Shown: positions 35,380 through 44,300, counted from the stretch's first letter. The stretch: DNA of 64,000 nucleotides from JAXJSP01 sp036310005 (GCA_036310005.1 JAXJSP010000039.1:1-64000); one strand, 5' to 3'. Notes: a model not told the origin generated them from the sequence alone. Numbers and translations: made by a program.

Positions 35380-37674
35380 ATGATGAAACTATGCAGCAAA
35401 TGTAATAAAAGGCCTGCTATGATTTTTGTTCAGCGCGGTGACGGAGTTCAAGGTGAGCCTCAGGGGTTTTGCATAACCTGTGCAAAAGAACTCGGTATTA
35501 AGCCGATTGACGATATGTTAAAGCAAATGAACATCCCCGAAGAAGATTTTAACGCTATGGCAGAACAATTGACTGAGCAAATGAATAATCTTGTTGTACC
35601 TGACGGTGAAAGCGAAGAAGATTTTGAAATCGGCGGTGCTCAATCTATGAATTTTTTACAGCAACTTTTCGGCGGTAATAATCAGACTGATAACAGCACA
35701 TCCCCAAAGGGTGAAGAAAAATCTCAAAAAAAGACAAACAATGAGAAGAAAAAGAAATATTTAAATTCATACTGCACTAATTTGACAAGCAAAGCAAAAG
35801 AAGGCGCTATTGATAAAATCATAGGCAGAACTCGGGAAATTGACCGTGTTATACAGATATTGTCCCGTCGTTCTAAAAATAATCCTTGTCTTATAGGTGA
35901 GCCGGGTGTCGGTAAAACTGCAATCGCAGAAGGACTTGCTCAAAAAATTGTTGACGGTCAAGTACCAGCTCGTTTATTTGATAAGGAAATATATTTGCTT
36001 GATTTGACTGCTTTAGTTGCCGGAACGCAATTCAGAGGTCAGTTTGAAAGCAGGGTTAAAGGCTTAATTGATGAAATCAAGCATTTTGGTAACATTATAT
36101 TATTTATAGATGAAGTTCATAATATGGTAGGTGCCGGCGACTCCGCTGAAGGCTCTATGAATGCAGCAAATATATTAAAACCCGCCCTTTCAAGAGGAGA
36201 AATTCAGGTAATCGGTGCAACTACTTTTAAAGAATACAGAAAGTATATAGAAAAAGATGCTGCACTTGAAAGAAGATTTCAGCCTGTTACGGTTGAAGAA
36301 CCGAGCATTGAACAAACAACGCAAATGCTATTAGGTGTTAAGCATTATTACGAGGCTTATCACGGTGTAGTTTTAAGTGATGAAATTATCAAAAAAGCAG
36401 TAGTTTTATCGGAAAGATATATTAATGACAGATTTTTACCCGACAAGGCTATTGACTTGATTGACGAGGCAAGCGCTGCGACCTCTTTGAGAAACAAGGC
36501 TGTTGATGAACTTGCAGGTTACACCCGCTCATTAAAAGACATACAAATTGAAGAAGAGGAAGAAACCTCAAAAGTTGAAAATGTAAATTATGAAAAACTT
36601 GCATCTTTGCGCTCACAGATAGTGCAATTGCAAGAAAAAATCAATGAGATTTCTCCGAAAGCCGGAATACAGACGGAAGTAACCGATGATGATTTAGCAA
36701 AAGTTATTGAACTCTGGACCGGTATTCCCGCATCAAAAGTTAAAGAAAGCGATCTTAAAAAACTTGCTTTACTTGAAGAAAATATTAAAAAGCATATTAT
36801 CGGTCAGGACAATGCAGTAGAGGAAATCTGTGCTGCTGTAAGGCGCTCAAGGGTACAGATTAACCCTGTCAGAAAACCGGCATCTTTTATATTCGTAGGT
36901 CCCACCGGTGTCGGAAAAACCGAACTTGTAAAAGTGCTTGCAAATGAATTATTCAGTTCACCCGAAACGCTGATAAGACTTGATATGACTGAATTTATGG
37001 AAAAACATTCTGTATCAAAAATAATCGGCGCCCCTCCGGGATATGTCGGATACGACGAGGCAGGACAACTTACGGAAAAAGTAAGAAGAAAACCTTATTC
37101 GGTCTTACTGTTTGATGAAATTGAAAAAGCGCATCCAGATGTACTGAATATATTATTGCAGATTTTAGACGAAGGCAGAATTACCGATGCACAAGGCAGA
37201 GTGGTTAATTTTGAAAATACTGTAATTGTAATGACATCTAATGCAGGAAGCGAGCAAAAAGGCGGCTCTGTTGGTTTTGGTAAAACAAGTTATGATATGA
37301 CCAAAGAAAAGGTTATGAAATCACTTGAAGAATTTTTAAGACCGGAATTTTTAGGCAGAGTTGACGAAATCATTATCTTTTCATCATTAACTAATGAAAA
37401 TTTAGAGAAAATCGCAGCCCTTATGTTAGATAAACTGACTCCTGTACTTTTAGAAAAAGGAATTCGTTTTAAATATACACCTGAGGTTTGTAAAGTTCTT
37501 GCATCGATGTGCGACGGACAAACAAGAGGAGCAAGAGATTTAAGAAAAGTCATCCGCAAAGAAGTTGAAGATAAGATTTCTTCTGCAATAATTGAAAAAT
37601 GTGATGAAAAAATCGAAGGTATTGCTTTAAGTGTTGATGAAAATAAAGATAAAATTGAAATAAATATTTTATAA
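35380..37674 (+). CDS. ClpE-like ATP-dependent Clp protease ATP-binding subunit
   Basis: A 764-residue HSP100 chaperone ATPase. It has an N-terminal zinc-finger-like region (CSKCNK and CITCAKE, residues 5-37) in place of the double Clp_N repeat, as in ClpE; the first AAA+ Walker A is GEPGVGKTA (about residue 173), with a UVR-like coiled segment near 395-430; the second AAA+ Walker A is GPTGVGKTE (about 507). The VGF tripeptide in GGSVGFGKTS is the ClpP-docking loop. It unfolds damaged proteins for ClpP. It ends the ruvC operon. ClpC is the main alternative, but the zinc finger favours ClpE. Confidence 0.9.
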   Translation: MMKLCSKCNKRPAMIFVQRGDGVQGEPQGFCITCAKELGIKPIDDMLKQMNIPEEDFNAMAEQLTEQMNNLVVPDGESEEDFEIGGAQSMNFLQQLFGGNNQTDNSTSPKGEEKSQKKTNNEKKKKYLNSYCTNLTSKAKEGAIDKIIGRTREIDRVIQILSRRSKNNPCLIGEPGVGKTAIAEGLAQKIVDGQVPARLFDKEIYLLDLTALVAGTQFRGQFESRVKGLIDEIKHFGNIILFIDEVHNMVGAGDSAEGSMNAANILKPALSRGEIQVIGATTFKEYRKYIEKDAALERRFQPVTVEEPSIEQTTQMLLGVKHYYEAYHGVVLSDEIIKKAVVLSERYINDRFLPDKAIDLIDEASAATSLRNKAVDELAGYTRSLKDIQIEEEEETSKVENVNYEKLASLRSQIVQLQEKINEISPKAGIQTEVTDDDLAKVIELWTGIPASKVKESDLKKLALLEENIKKHIIGQDNAVEEICAAVRRSRVQINPVRKPASFIFVGPTGVGKTELVKVLANELFSSPETLIRLDMTEFMEKHSVSKIIGAPPGYVGYDEAGQLTEKVRRKPYSVLLFDEIEKAHPDVLNILLQILDEGRITDAQGRVVNFENTVIVMTSNAGSEQKGGSVGFGKTSYDMTKEKVMKSLEEFLRPEFLGRVDEIIIFSSLTNENLEKIAALMLDKLTPVLLEKGIRFKYTPEVCKVLASMCDGQTRGARDLRKVIRKEVEDKISSAIIEKCDEKIEGIALSVDENKDKIEINIL

Positions 37675-37678
37675 ACAC

Positions 37679-37707
37679 TTGACATCGCGACGAATAAGTG
37701 ATAAAAT
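37679..37707 (+). promoter_or_regulatory. Promoter of tRNA-Gly
   Basis: Consensus TTGACA (37679-37684), 17-bp spacer, TAAAAT (37702-37707). It lies directly after the clpE stop, so the tRNA has its own promoter. Confidence 0.75.
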
Positions 37708-37719
37708 ACAATTCGTCGC
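37687..37719. repeat. Inverted repeat around the tRNA-Gly -10 box
   Basis: GCGACGAAT (37687-37695) and ATTCGTCGC (37711-37719) are perfect inverted copies with a 15-bp gap that contains the -10. It may be the 3' end hairpin of the clpE transcript (no T run follows) or an operator. Confidence 0.6.
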
Positions 37720-37725
37720 AGATAT

Positions 37726-37799
37726 GCGGGTGTAGTTCAATGGTAGAATGTCAGCCTTCCAAGCTGAACACGTGAGTTCGATTCTCATCACCCGCTCCA
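37726..37799 (+). tRNA. tRNA-Gly (TCC)
   Basis: A 74-nt cloverleaf with acceptor arms GCGGGTG/CACCCGC, anticodon arm TCAGC-CTTCCAA-GCTGA (anticodon TCC at 37758-37760), T-loop GTTCGATTC and encoded CCA. Confidence 0.95.
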
Positions 37800-37805
37800 T
37801 TAAAT

Positions 37806-37840
37806 AAAAGAACACGGATAAGATTTATCCGTGTTCTTTT
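37806..37840. terminator. Bidirectional terminator after tRNA-Gly
   Basis: AAAAGAACACGGATAA (37806-37821) pairs with its complement at 37825-37840, loop GAT; T run follows on both strands. It also covers the stop of the convergent phosphoesterase gene. Confidence 0.9.
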
Positions 37841-38705
37841 ATTTTGATTTTAAAATTGCAATTACAACTTCGGGGTTATTATTTATTCTTGCAGGGAAAG
37901 ATCTGTTGCGCAGTCCCCTGCTTACAATCATATTAGTATTGCCTTTATTATAAATTCCGCTTGTGTATTTTGGAAACAAGCCCTGATGAGGAGCATAGAG
38001 TCCTCCGATATACGGAATTCTTATTTGACCTCCGTGGGCATGTCCGCAAAAAACAAGATTCAAGTTGTGATTGCAATAAAGTTCGAACTTTTCAGGTCTG
38101 TGTGACAACAAAATTTTATAATTATCACTGCTGTAATCTAATGAATCAAGATAATTATTCAGATTTGTTTCATCATCGGTGTATCCGTAAAGATAACTGA
38201 AAGTCGGATCATTTACACCTAAAATATCAATCTTAGCACCGTTTTTATTTATTACCGTCTGACTGTTTTCAAGTACAGTCACATTAAAGTTGATAATCTT
38301 TGATTTAAACTCTGCGTATTCTTCCGTCAATCTATACTCATGATTACCGTTTACATAGTAAATCGGAGCATAGTTTTGTATTTGTTTTATAAAATCGACA
38401 GATATATCAACATCAGGATGATATGAGTCAATTATATCTCCGGTAATAACAATAATATCAGGAGAGTTTTTAATAACGACATCAATTAAATCTTGATTGT
38501 TTTCTCCAAATACCGAGTTGTGCAAATCAGATATTTGCATAATTTTGAAATTATTAAATTCTTTTGGAATATTGCTGTCATTTACATAAATTTCACTTAC
38601 ATCTATTTTTTTATTTTCAAAATGAACATAAATACTAAGCGCTGTTATTAAAACAATTAAAATAATACTCGCAATAATCATCGTCTTTTTTTTAATCTTT
38701 CTCAT
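37839..38705 (-). CDS. Membrane-anchored calcineurin-like metallophosphoesterase
   Basis: A 288-residue protein with an N-terminal transmembrane helix (residues 9-28) and a YaeI/YkuE-type metallophosphoesterase domain. Motifs: ISDLHN (about 59-64), ITGDIID, NGNHEYR, LSHRPE and CGHAHGGQIRIP. The enzyme faces the outside. Family members hydrolyse nucleotide- or lipid-linked phosphate esters; the substrate here is unknown. It overlaps rmuC by ATGA, so the two form an operon. Confidence 0.85.
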   Translation of the reverse strand: MRKIKKKTMIIASIILIVLITALSIYVHFENKKIDVSEIYVNDSNIPKEFNNFKIMQISDLHNSVFGENNQDLIDVVIKNSPDIIVITGDIIDSYHPDVDISVDFIKQIQNYAPIYYVNGNHEYRLTEEYAEFKSKIINFNVTVLENSQTVINKNGAKIDILGVNDPTFSYLYGYTDDETNLNNYLDSLDYSSDNYKILLSHRPEKFELYCNHNLNLVFCGHAHGGQIRIPYIGGLYAPHQGLFPKYTSGIYNKGNTNMIVSRGLRNRSFPARINNNPEVVIAILKSK

Positions 38706-39694
38706 TGATTATCAATGCCATTCAACAAAGCATCAGCCTCGTTAGGCTCAAGTTTTTCAACATCTTTTAATTTCTTTTGAATAATTGAATTCCTTTTTTC
38801 TGCATCTTCAATTGCATTAGTTGCCTCATTAAGTTTTCTTTTTGCTTTTTCAAAATTGGCACTAAACAACTCATACTGTTGCTTTGCGGCGCCTAACACT
38901 CGCCACACCTCTGCAGCCCTTTTATCCAATGTAATTGTTCTGAAACCGACTTGCAAGGTGTTTAAAAACGCAGTAATTGTTGTAGGTCCGCATACCATTA
39001 CCCTATATTTACGCTGTATTTCCTCGCTAAGTCCGGGTATTCTTAAAACCTCTGCGTAAAGTCCCTCTGTCGGCAAAAACATTATAGCAAAATCAGTAGT
39101 TTTAGGAACATCTATGTACAGTTTTGAAATATCCGCCGCCTCGCTTTTCACAGTTCTTTCAAGGCTTTTGATACTCTCCTGAACTGCAACTCTGTCTGCA
39201 TTTTCAGATGCTTGTACAAGTCTTAAATAATCTTCCTGCGGAAATTTAGAATCTATCGGTAAATATGCAAATTTTCCGTCTTCCTCTCTTGAGGGAATTT
39301 TAATGGCAAATTCTACTCTTTCGGCATTATTTTTGATTGATACATTCTTTTCATATTGGTCATTAGTTAAAATCTGTTCCAAAATGTTACCAAGTTGAAT
39401 TTCGGCCCATGTGCCTCTGGCTTTAACATTAGTCAGCAGTCTTTGCAAATTGCTTACACTACTGCTTAAATTTCTCATTTCACCGATTGATTTATATACT
39501 TCGTTTAATTGTTTTACAATATTCAGATTTACATCGTTCAAGCCTTGTCGCAGTTCTACCCTGTTCTGCCCCATTTGGTTTGAAAATTCAGTTTTTAATT
39601 TATCTTCAAGCGATTTATTATTTCTTTTTAAAAGTAAAACTACAAGTAAAACAACTGTCAGTACCAACAATGCAATAATAATATAATCAGTCAA
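38702..39694 (-). CDS. rmuC: DNA recombination protein RmuC
   Basis: A 330-residue RmuC-family protein: N-terminal membrane helix (IIIALLVLTVVLLVVLLL), a coiled coil to about residue 95, then the nuclease-like RmuC domain with LGNILEQIL, LPIDSKFPQEDYLRL, MFLPTEGLYAE and MVCGPTTITAFLNTLQVGFR. It limits DNA inversions and rearrangement. The start is TTG 39694, six bases after AGAGGTG (39701-39707); an earlier in-frame ATG overlaps that site. Confidence 0.92.
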   Translation of the reverse strand: MTDYIIIALLVLTVVLLVVLLLKRNNKSLEDKLKTEFSNQMGQNRVELRQGLNDVNLNIVKQLNEVYKSIGEMRNLSSSVSNLQRLLTNVKARGTWAEIQLGNILEQILTNDQYEKNVSIKNNAERVEFAIKIPSREEDGKFAYLPIDSKFPQEDYLRLVQASENADRVAVQESIKSLERTVKSEAADISKLYIDVPKTTDFAIMFLPTEGLYAEVLRIPGLSEEIQRKYRVMVCGPTTITAFLNTLQVGFRTITLDKRAAEVWRVLGAAKQQYELFSANFEKAKRKLNEATNAIEDAEKRNSIIQKKLKDVEKLEPNEADALLNGIDNQ

Positions 39695-39764
39695 ACATAT
39701 CACCTCTGTAATCATTTGGTGTCGAAATAGTGTTTTTAAAAAACTATTTTAACTATTAATAACC

Positions 39765-39793
39765 ATTATACACAACAAATATTATAAAATCAA
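39765..39793 (-). promoter_or_regulatory. Promoter of rmuC-phosphoesterase
   Basis: On the minus strand TTGATT (39793-39788), 17-bp spacer, TATAAT (39770-39765). Confidence 0.6.
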
Positions 39794-39827
39794 ATTTTAC
39801 AACTAAATTAAATTAAATAAAATGATA

Positions 39828-39855
39828 TTGAATTTACCGCAAATTGTGTTATACT
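39828..39855 (+). promoter_or_regulatory. Promoter of the structured RNA
   Basis: TTGAAT (39828-39833), 16-bp spacer, TATACT (39850-39855). The predicted start, seven bases on, is the first base of the long 5' stem of the RNA (39862). Confidence 0.65.
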
Positions 39856-39861
39856 AATTAT

Positions 39862-40053
39862 GCCAAACTAATTAAATATGCATGGTTTTTACTGAAAACC
39901 TTATATACTTATGTATATATATTCGATAAAATCAATGAATTTGATAAAAATGCAAATTCCTTATGATTTTGTTGAATATAAACATGCATAATTAGTTTGG
40001 CGACTATCGGAGTTTGCGTTTTTTTGCGGTTACTTCGGTAGCCGCATTTTTTT
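39862..40053 (+). ncRNA. Candidate structured RNA with its own promoter and terminator
   Basis: A 192-nt transcript is predicted. Its ends close by a 13-bp perfect stem (39862-39874 with 39989-40001) followed, after a 4-nt bulge, by a 6-bp stem (39879-39884 with 39983-39988). Inside are three hairpins: GTTTT/AAAAC (39885-39889 with 39895-39899), TATATAC/GTATATA (39902-39908 with 39913-39919, loop TTAT), and a two-part arm (39928-39934 with 39964-39970, then 39937-39943 with 39953-39959). A TTCG-loop terminator ends it. It could be a free sRNA or the attenuator leader of the CHAP gene 77 bp downstream. I do not recognise a known riboswitch or 6S RNA motif. Confidence 0.6.
40025..40053 (+). terminator. 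Terminator with UUCG tetraloop
   Basis: TGCGGTTAC (40025-40033), loop TTCG, GTAGCCGCA (40038-40046) with one G-U pair, then seven T (40047-40053). Confidence 0.9.
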
Positions 40054-40129
40054 GTATAAGGAGGGTATTTTTAATTAATCTTTAGTAATTATTGATAATT
40101 ATTATTTTAAAAAATAGGAGGTTATAGAA

Positions 40130-41674
40130 ATGAAAAAAATATTATCAATTTTATCAGTCTTAATTATTATTTTTTCAATTGCATCAACATCGACAATGAT
40201 AGCAGATGCAGCATCGAATCCTTATGGGAAGTATCAAACAATTAACGGTGTTACAACTGTAAGATGCACTTGGTATGCATGGGAGCAAGCGTATTCTAAT
40301 ACAGGCGCAATTATGCCTAACTTTGGAAATGCAAAAAACTGGTACACATCAGCTAAAAATAATGGTTTCAAAGTGGGTTCAGAACCTAAAGCAAAATCTA
40401 TTGCTGTTTGGACTGACAGTGGATATGGTCATGTAGGCTATGTTGTTAGTGTTAATGGATCTAAAATCACAGTAAATGAGGGAGGAATGTTAAATACTAA
40501 TGGACAAGCATATAATGGTACAGGTATTTTAAATGGTTCAATTTGCAATAGTGAAGTTGGAAGCAAAAAATCTAATTATTCTTCAAAAATTTTAGTAGGA
40601 TATATCTATTTGACAAATAACAGTTCTGTTAACGAAACAGTAGTATTGAAAGCAGACAAAAGTAAAAACACAATATCAAACAATAACGCTGTGCTTTGGG
40701 GCAGAGTTGACAAACCTTCAAATTACGCAGTTACAAAAATTGGAATTAAAGTTAGACAAGACAATTCTACATATAACAAAGGTTGGGAAAAATATGAAGC
40801 ACCTTCAAAATCTTATGTAGGCTATTCGTATATGTACCCATATTATGATTTAAAATCAGAATTAAATGCAAATTTAACACATGGTACAAAGTATTATTAC
40901 AGATTTTATGCAGTTGTTAATGGTAAAGAGTATTGGAGTGATGAGTATAATTTTACCACAGGTAATCACAATTATATAAATAAAGCTGAAGCAAAATACT
41001 TAAAATCTGCGGCAACTTGCAAATCTAAAGCGGTTTACTATAAGAGTTGTTCTGTCTGCGGAGAAAAATCAACATCGACTTTTGAATACGGAAACGTTAG
41101 TACAATACATAGCGGTGGAACACATATTAATGGTCAAAAGGATGCTACTAATGATGAAAAAGGCTATACAGGAGATACTGTTTGTAATTCTTGCGGACAA
41201 ATATTAAAAACAGGCAATTATACCAATATTCCTACTTTAATTAAGCAAAATGGAGTTTGGTATTATTATTCTGATGAAGGAAAAAAGGTAGACGAAACGA
41301 CACTTTGTAAGTACAATGGTACTTGGTATTATGTTAAAAATGGAATATTAAGCAAAGACAATACATTAATCAAGTACAATAATGTATGGTATCATGTTAA
41401 AGGGGGTAAAACTGTAAAAGATACTACTCTTGTTAAGTACAATAACGTTTGGTATTATGTTAAAAACGGAAAATTAAATAAAGATAATACTTTGGTTAAG
41501 TACAATAATGTTTGGTATCATGTTAAAAATGGTAAAAAGATTAATGATACTACCCTCGTTAAATATAACAACAAATGGTACTATGTACAAAAAGGCAAAG
41601 TCAATTTCAAAGCAAACACAAAAGTAAATTATAACGGTAAAGTTTACACAGTCCGCAACGGTGTTGTAGTATAA
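40130..41674 (+). CDS. Secreted CHAP-domain amidase/peptidase with tandem C-terminal repeats
   Basis: A 514-residue secreted protein. Signal peptide 1-28 (cut near ADA-AS), then a CHAP cell-wall amidase domain with C46 in VRCTWYAWEQ and H101 in YGHVGYV and acidic E117. Residues 170-278 form a fibronectin-like beta domain (LKADKSKNTISNNNAVLWG to YNFTTG), 295-356 hold Cys-rich units (CSVCGEKS, TVCNSCG), and from 369 on there are about seven roughly 20-residue repeats of the TLVKYNNVWYYVKNGK type. It probably cleaves peptidoglycan outside the cell. It has an AGGAGG site and is preceded by a structured RNA. Confidence 0.85.
   Translation: MKKILSILSVLIIIFSIASTSTMIADAASNPYGKYQTINGVTTVRCTWYAWEQAYSNTGAIMPNFGNAKNWYTSAKNNGFKVGSEPKAKSIAVWTDSGYGHVGYVVSVNGSKITVNEGGMLNTNGQAYNGTGILNGSICNSEVGSKKSNYSSKILVGYIYLTNNSSVNETVVLKADKSKNTISNNNAVLWGRVDKPSNYAVTKIGIKVRQDNSTYNKGWEKYEAPSKSYVGYSYMYPYYDLKSELNANLTHGTKYYYRFYAVVNGKEYWSDEYNFTTGNHNYINKAEAKYLKSAATCKSKAVYYKSCSVCGEKSTSTFEYGNVSTIHSGGTHINGQKDATNDEKGYTGDTVCNSCGQILKTGNYTNIPTLIKQNGVWYYYSDEGKKVDETTLCKYNGTWYYVKNGILSKDNTLIKYNNVWYHVKGGKTVKDTTLVKYNNVWYYVKNGKLNKDNTLVKYNNVWYHVKNGKKINDTTLVKYNNKWYYVQKGKVNFKANTKVNYNGKVYTVRNGVVV
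41234..41671 (+). repeat. In-frame tandem repeats of the CHAP protein
   Basis: About seven coding units of roughly 60-63 bp, core TTGGTATTATGTTAAAAA-like. Units alternate between a WYYV and a WYHV form, giving a two-unit period of about 126 bp. Confidence 0.8.
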
Positions 41675-41693
41675 TTTGAAATTAAAAATATTT

Positions 41694-41732
41694 AAGGCGG
41701 TGTGCAAAATTAATTGCACACCGCCTTTTTTT
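41694..41732 (+). terminator. Intrinsic terminator after the CHAP gene
   Basis: AAGGCGGTGTGCAA (41694-41707) pairs with TTGCACACCGCCTT (41714-41727), loop AATTAA, then a run of T to 41732. Confidence 0.93.
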
Positions 41733-41745
41733 ACTTCTAATAAAC

Positions 41746-41773
41746 TTGCATTTAATTGAGAAAATGTTATAAT
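41746..41773 (+). promoter_or_regulatory. Promoter of the transglutaminase gene
   Basis: TTGCAT (41746-41751), 16-bp spacer, TATAAT (41768-41773), followed by a 5' leader of about 40 nt and an AGGAGG site. Confidence 0.65.
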
Positions 41774-41821
41774 TATAATATAAGTGGGTTTATATCTTAT
41801 ATTTTTTAGGAGGAACAAAGA

Positions 41822-44185
41822 ATGAAAAAAACGAGTAGAATAAAAAGCATGGTTTCGATGTTGTCAGCATTAATTTTAATCTTTTCTATGCTTTCTGTTA
41901 ATGTATCGGCACTTGAGATTCCTAAAAATGAAGAAGTCCTATTAACTTATCCTGATTTACATGACTCAACGATAGCGGTAACAGAGGCTTTAGAAAAACA
42001 TGTAGATACTGATGAATTTAAAAATTATTTATTTGAACAGTTTTCAAACTTTTCAACATCTATAGATATTTCAAAATTTGAAATACCAAACACCGACGAA
42101 AATATAGAATCAATAAAGAATTTAATATGGCACAATATGCCTGAAGCATTTCAAGTATACGGACTTGGTACAATACCAAAAAACAACTATATTTCTCAAG
42201 TTTTAGTTAGTTATTATGATTGGTGTTCTGCAGATAAATACCCAAGTATGTATTTTGAATTACAAAACACAGCTTCAGAATTATTACAGGGAATTGAAAA
42301 TAATGAATCTTTAAATGATGTTGAAAAGGCACTTTTAGTTCACGACCGTTTAGCAGTTTGGAACGAATACGATTATGAAAATTATTTAAATAATAATATA
42401 CCTAACGAATCTTATACAGCATACGGAGCGCTTGTAAAAAGAACTTCTGTGTGTGACGGATATACAAAAGCATATATATATCTTTTGAATCGTGTCGGTA
42501 TTAAGAGTATATATTGTTCATCACAAGAACTTAATCATTCCTGGAATATTGTTTATATTAACGGTATTCCCTATCATACAGATGTGACATTTGATGATAA
42601 GGTCTGGGATGTAACAGGCAGAGTTTATCACGAGAACTTATTAGTATCGAGCAATTTGTTCTATGAGCAGAACCATGCTGCAACCGATTATGACACTACA
42701 CCTCAAGACAGCAGTTATGATAATTATTATTGGAGAGATTCTAATACAGAGTTCCAGTTAATTGACAATACGCTTTATTTCATTAATAATAGCAATTCTA
42801 CATTAAATAAAATTTCAAACGGAGTAATAACACAATTAAAATCTGTCAGTGACAAGTGGTTAGCAAGTGAATCATCCTTTTGGAGTGGAAATTTTTCTAA
42901 ATTAAGTTCTGACGGAAATAAATTGTATTATTCTTTATCTGATGCAATTTATGAATTTGATGTCAGCGACAATACTTCCGAGGCAAAATATTATCCTGAT
43001 TTATCTGTCGGTAATTATTTTAGTATCTTCGGATTTACTTATGAAGACGGTTATTTAATATGCGAATTAAATAATTCGCCCAATTTTACCAAAGACACGA
43101 AAAAATTATATCAAGTAAGACAGTTGTACGATAGTCAAGCACCAAAGGTTACGCTTACATCTGTTTCAGTATTATCAACGCCTGATAAAACTACATATTA
43201 CGTAGGCGATTCACTAAACACTTCCGGTTTGAGTTTGAAACTCACATACAGTGACGGTTCGACAAAAGCTGTTACAAGCGGATATATAACAAGCGGATTC
43301 AGTTCAGCTTCGGCAGGAACAAAGACAGTTACTGTATCTTACGGAGGAAAATCGACAACATTTAAAGTAAGTGTTATAAAACGAAGCGTTTCAGCGCCGA
43401 GTGCTCCGGTACTTTCGAAGAAAACATCTACAACAGTAACCCTTACAAAAGTAACGGGATACGAATACAGCAAAGACGGTAAAACATGGCAGTCAAGTAA
43501 CATATTTAAAAGTTTGAATGCTGATACCACATATTCTTTCTATCAAAGAAAAGCTGAAACCTACACAAGTTACGCATCTCAAAAAAGCAGCGTTTTAAGT
43601 GTTAAAACTAACCCGAAAGAAACATTAATCAAAGAGAATAATGTCTGGTATTATACTGTTAACGATATAAAAGTCAGCGAAACAACGCTTTGCAAATACA
43701 ACGGTACCTGGTATTATGTGAAAAGCGGTAAACTTAGCAAGGATAATACATTAGTCAAGTACAATAATGTTTGGTATCACGTTAACGCAGGTAAGTTAGC
43801 AAATGATACTACTCTTGTTAAGTACAATAATGTCTGGTATTACGTGAAAAACGGAAAATTAAGCAAAGATAATACATTAGTCAAGTATAATAATGTCTGG
43901 TATCATGTTAACGCAGGTAAGTTAACGAATGATACTACTCTTGTTAAGTACAATAACACCTGGTACTATGTAAAGAGCGGCAAACTCAATACTTCTAACA
44001 CTTTGGTTAAATACAACGGAGTATGGTATCATGTAAAGGGCGGCAAGAAAGTTAATGATACTACCCTTTGCAAGTATGGCAGTAAATGGTACTATGTACA
44101 AAACGGTAAAGTTAACTTCAAGGCGAACCTGAAATACAAATATAACGGAAAATGGTACACAGTTCGCAACGGAGTTGTAGTATAA
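41822..44185 (+). CDS. Secreted transglutaminase-domain protein with Ig-like domain and tandem repeats
   Basis: A 787-residue secreted protein: signal peptide 1-30 (cut near VSA-LE), a transglutaminase-like domain with triad C211 (SVCDGY), H239 (NHSWN) and D254 (HTDVTF), a beta-rich linker to about 440, a Big_3-like bacterial Ig domain (about 443-520, ending VSVI), a short beta domain to 595 and about nine C-terminal repeats (601-787) of the TLVKYNNVWYYVKNGK type. The repeats match those of the CHAP protein just upstream nearly word for word. Protein cross-linking or peptide cleavage at the cell surface is likely. Confidence 0.85.
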   Translation: MKKTSRIKSMVSMLSALILIFSMLSVNVSALEIPKNEEVLLTYPDLHDSTIAVTEALEKHVDTDEFKNYLFEQFSNFSTSIDISKFEIPNTDENIESIKNLIWHNMPEAFQVYGLGTIPKNNYISQVLVSYYDWCSADKYPSMYFELQNTASELLQGIENNESLNDVEKALLVHDRLAVWNEYDYENYLNNNIPNESYTAYGALVKRTSVCDGYTKAYIYLLNRVGIKSIYCSSQELNHSWNIVYINGIPYHTDVTFDDKVWDVTGRVYHENLLVSSNLFYEQNHAATDYDTTPQDSSYDNYYWRDSNTEFQLIDNTLYFINNSNSTLNKISNGVITQLKSVSDKWLASESSFWSGNFSKLSSDGNKLYYSLSDAIYEFDVSDNTSEAKYYPDLSVGNYFSIFGFTYEDGYLICELNNSPNFTKDTKKLYQVRQLYDSQAPKVTLTSVSVLSTPDKTTYYVGDSLNTSGLSLKLTYSDGSTKAVTSGYITSGFSSASAGTKTVTVSYGGKSTTFKVSVIKRSVSAPSAPVLSKKTSTTVTLTKVTGYEYSKDGKTWQSSNIFKSLNADTTYSFYQRKAETYTSYASQKSSVLSVKTNPKETLIKENNVWYYTVNDIKVSETTLCKYNGTWYYVKSGKLSKDNTLVKYNNVWYHVNAGKLANDTTLVKYNNVWYYVKNGKLSKDNTLVKYNNVWYHVNAGKLTNDTTLVKYNNTWYYVKSGKLNTSNTLVKYNGVWYHVKGGKKVNDTTLCKYGSKWYYVQNGKVNFKANLKYKYNGKWYTVRNGVVV
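43622..44182 (+). repeat. In-frame tandem repeats of the transglutaminase protein
   Basis: About nine coding units of roughly 60-63 bp alternating between WYYV and WYHV forms, like the CHAP gene's repeats at 41234-41671. High DNA similarity between the two arrays offers sites for unequal recombination. Confidence 0.8.
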
Positions 44186-44215
44186 AATTTATTTATAAAA
44201 TACCATCACAAAGAT

Positions 44216-44255
44216 GATAAATCGGAAAGGATTTTACCTTTCCGATTTATCTTTA
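44216..44255 (+). terminator. Terminator-like hairpin after the transglutaminase gene
   Basis: GATAAATCGGAAAGG (44216-44230) pairs with CCTTTCCGATTTATC (44237-44251), loop ATTTTA, followed by only a short T run. Confidence 0.75.
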
Positions 44256-44300
44256 CAGCACCCGATATATAAATTTAACAAGTAAATTTAATTATTTATG

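Noticed and set aside
37290..37685. Minus-strand ORF of 131 codons opposite the clpE-like gene
   Set aside because: Antisense shadow of the C-terminal AAA+ domain.
39862..40053. Known riboswitch (c-di-AMP, c-di-GMP) for the leader of the CHAP gene
   Set aside because: None of the conserved core sequences of these riboswitches is visible, so it is reported only as an unassigned structured RNA.
41234..44182. CRISPR-like array from regularly spaced repeats
   Set aside because: The repeats are coding, in frame, about 60 bp long without variable spacers, and belong to two secreted proteins; no cas genes are near.
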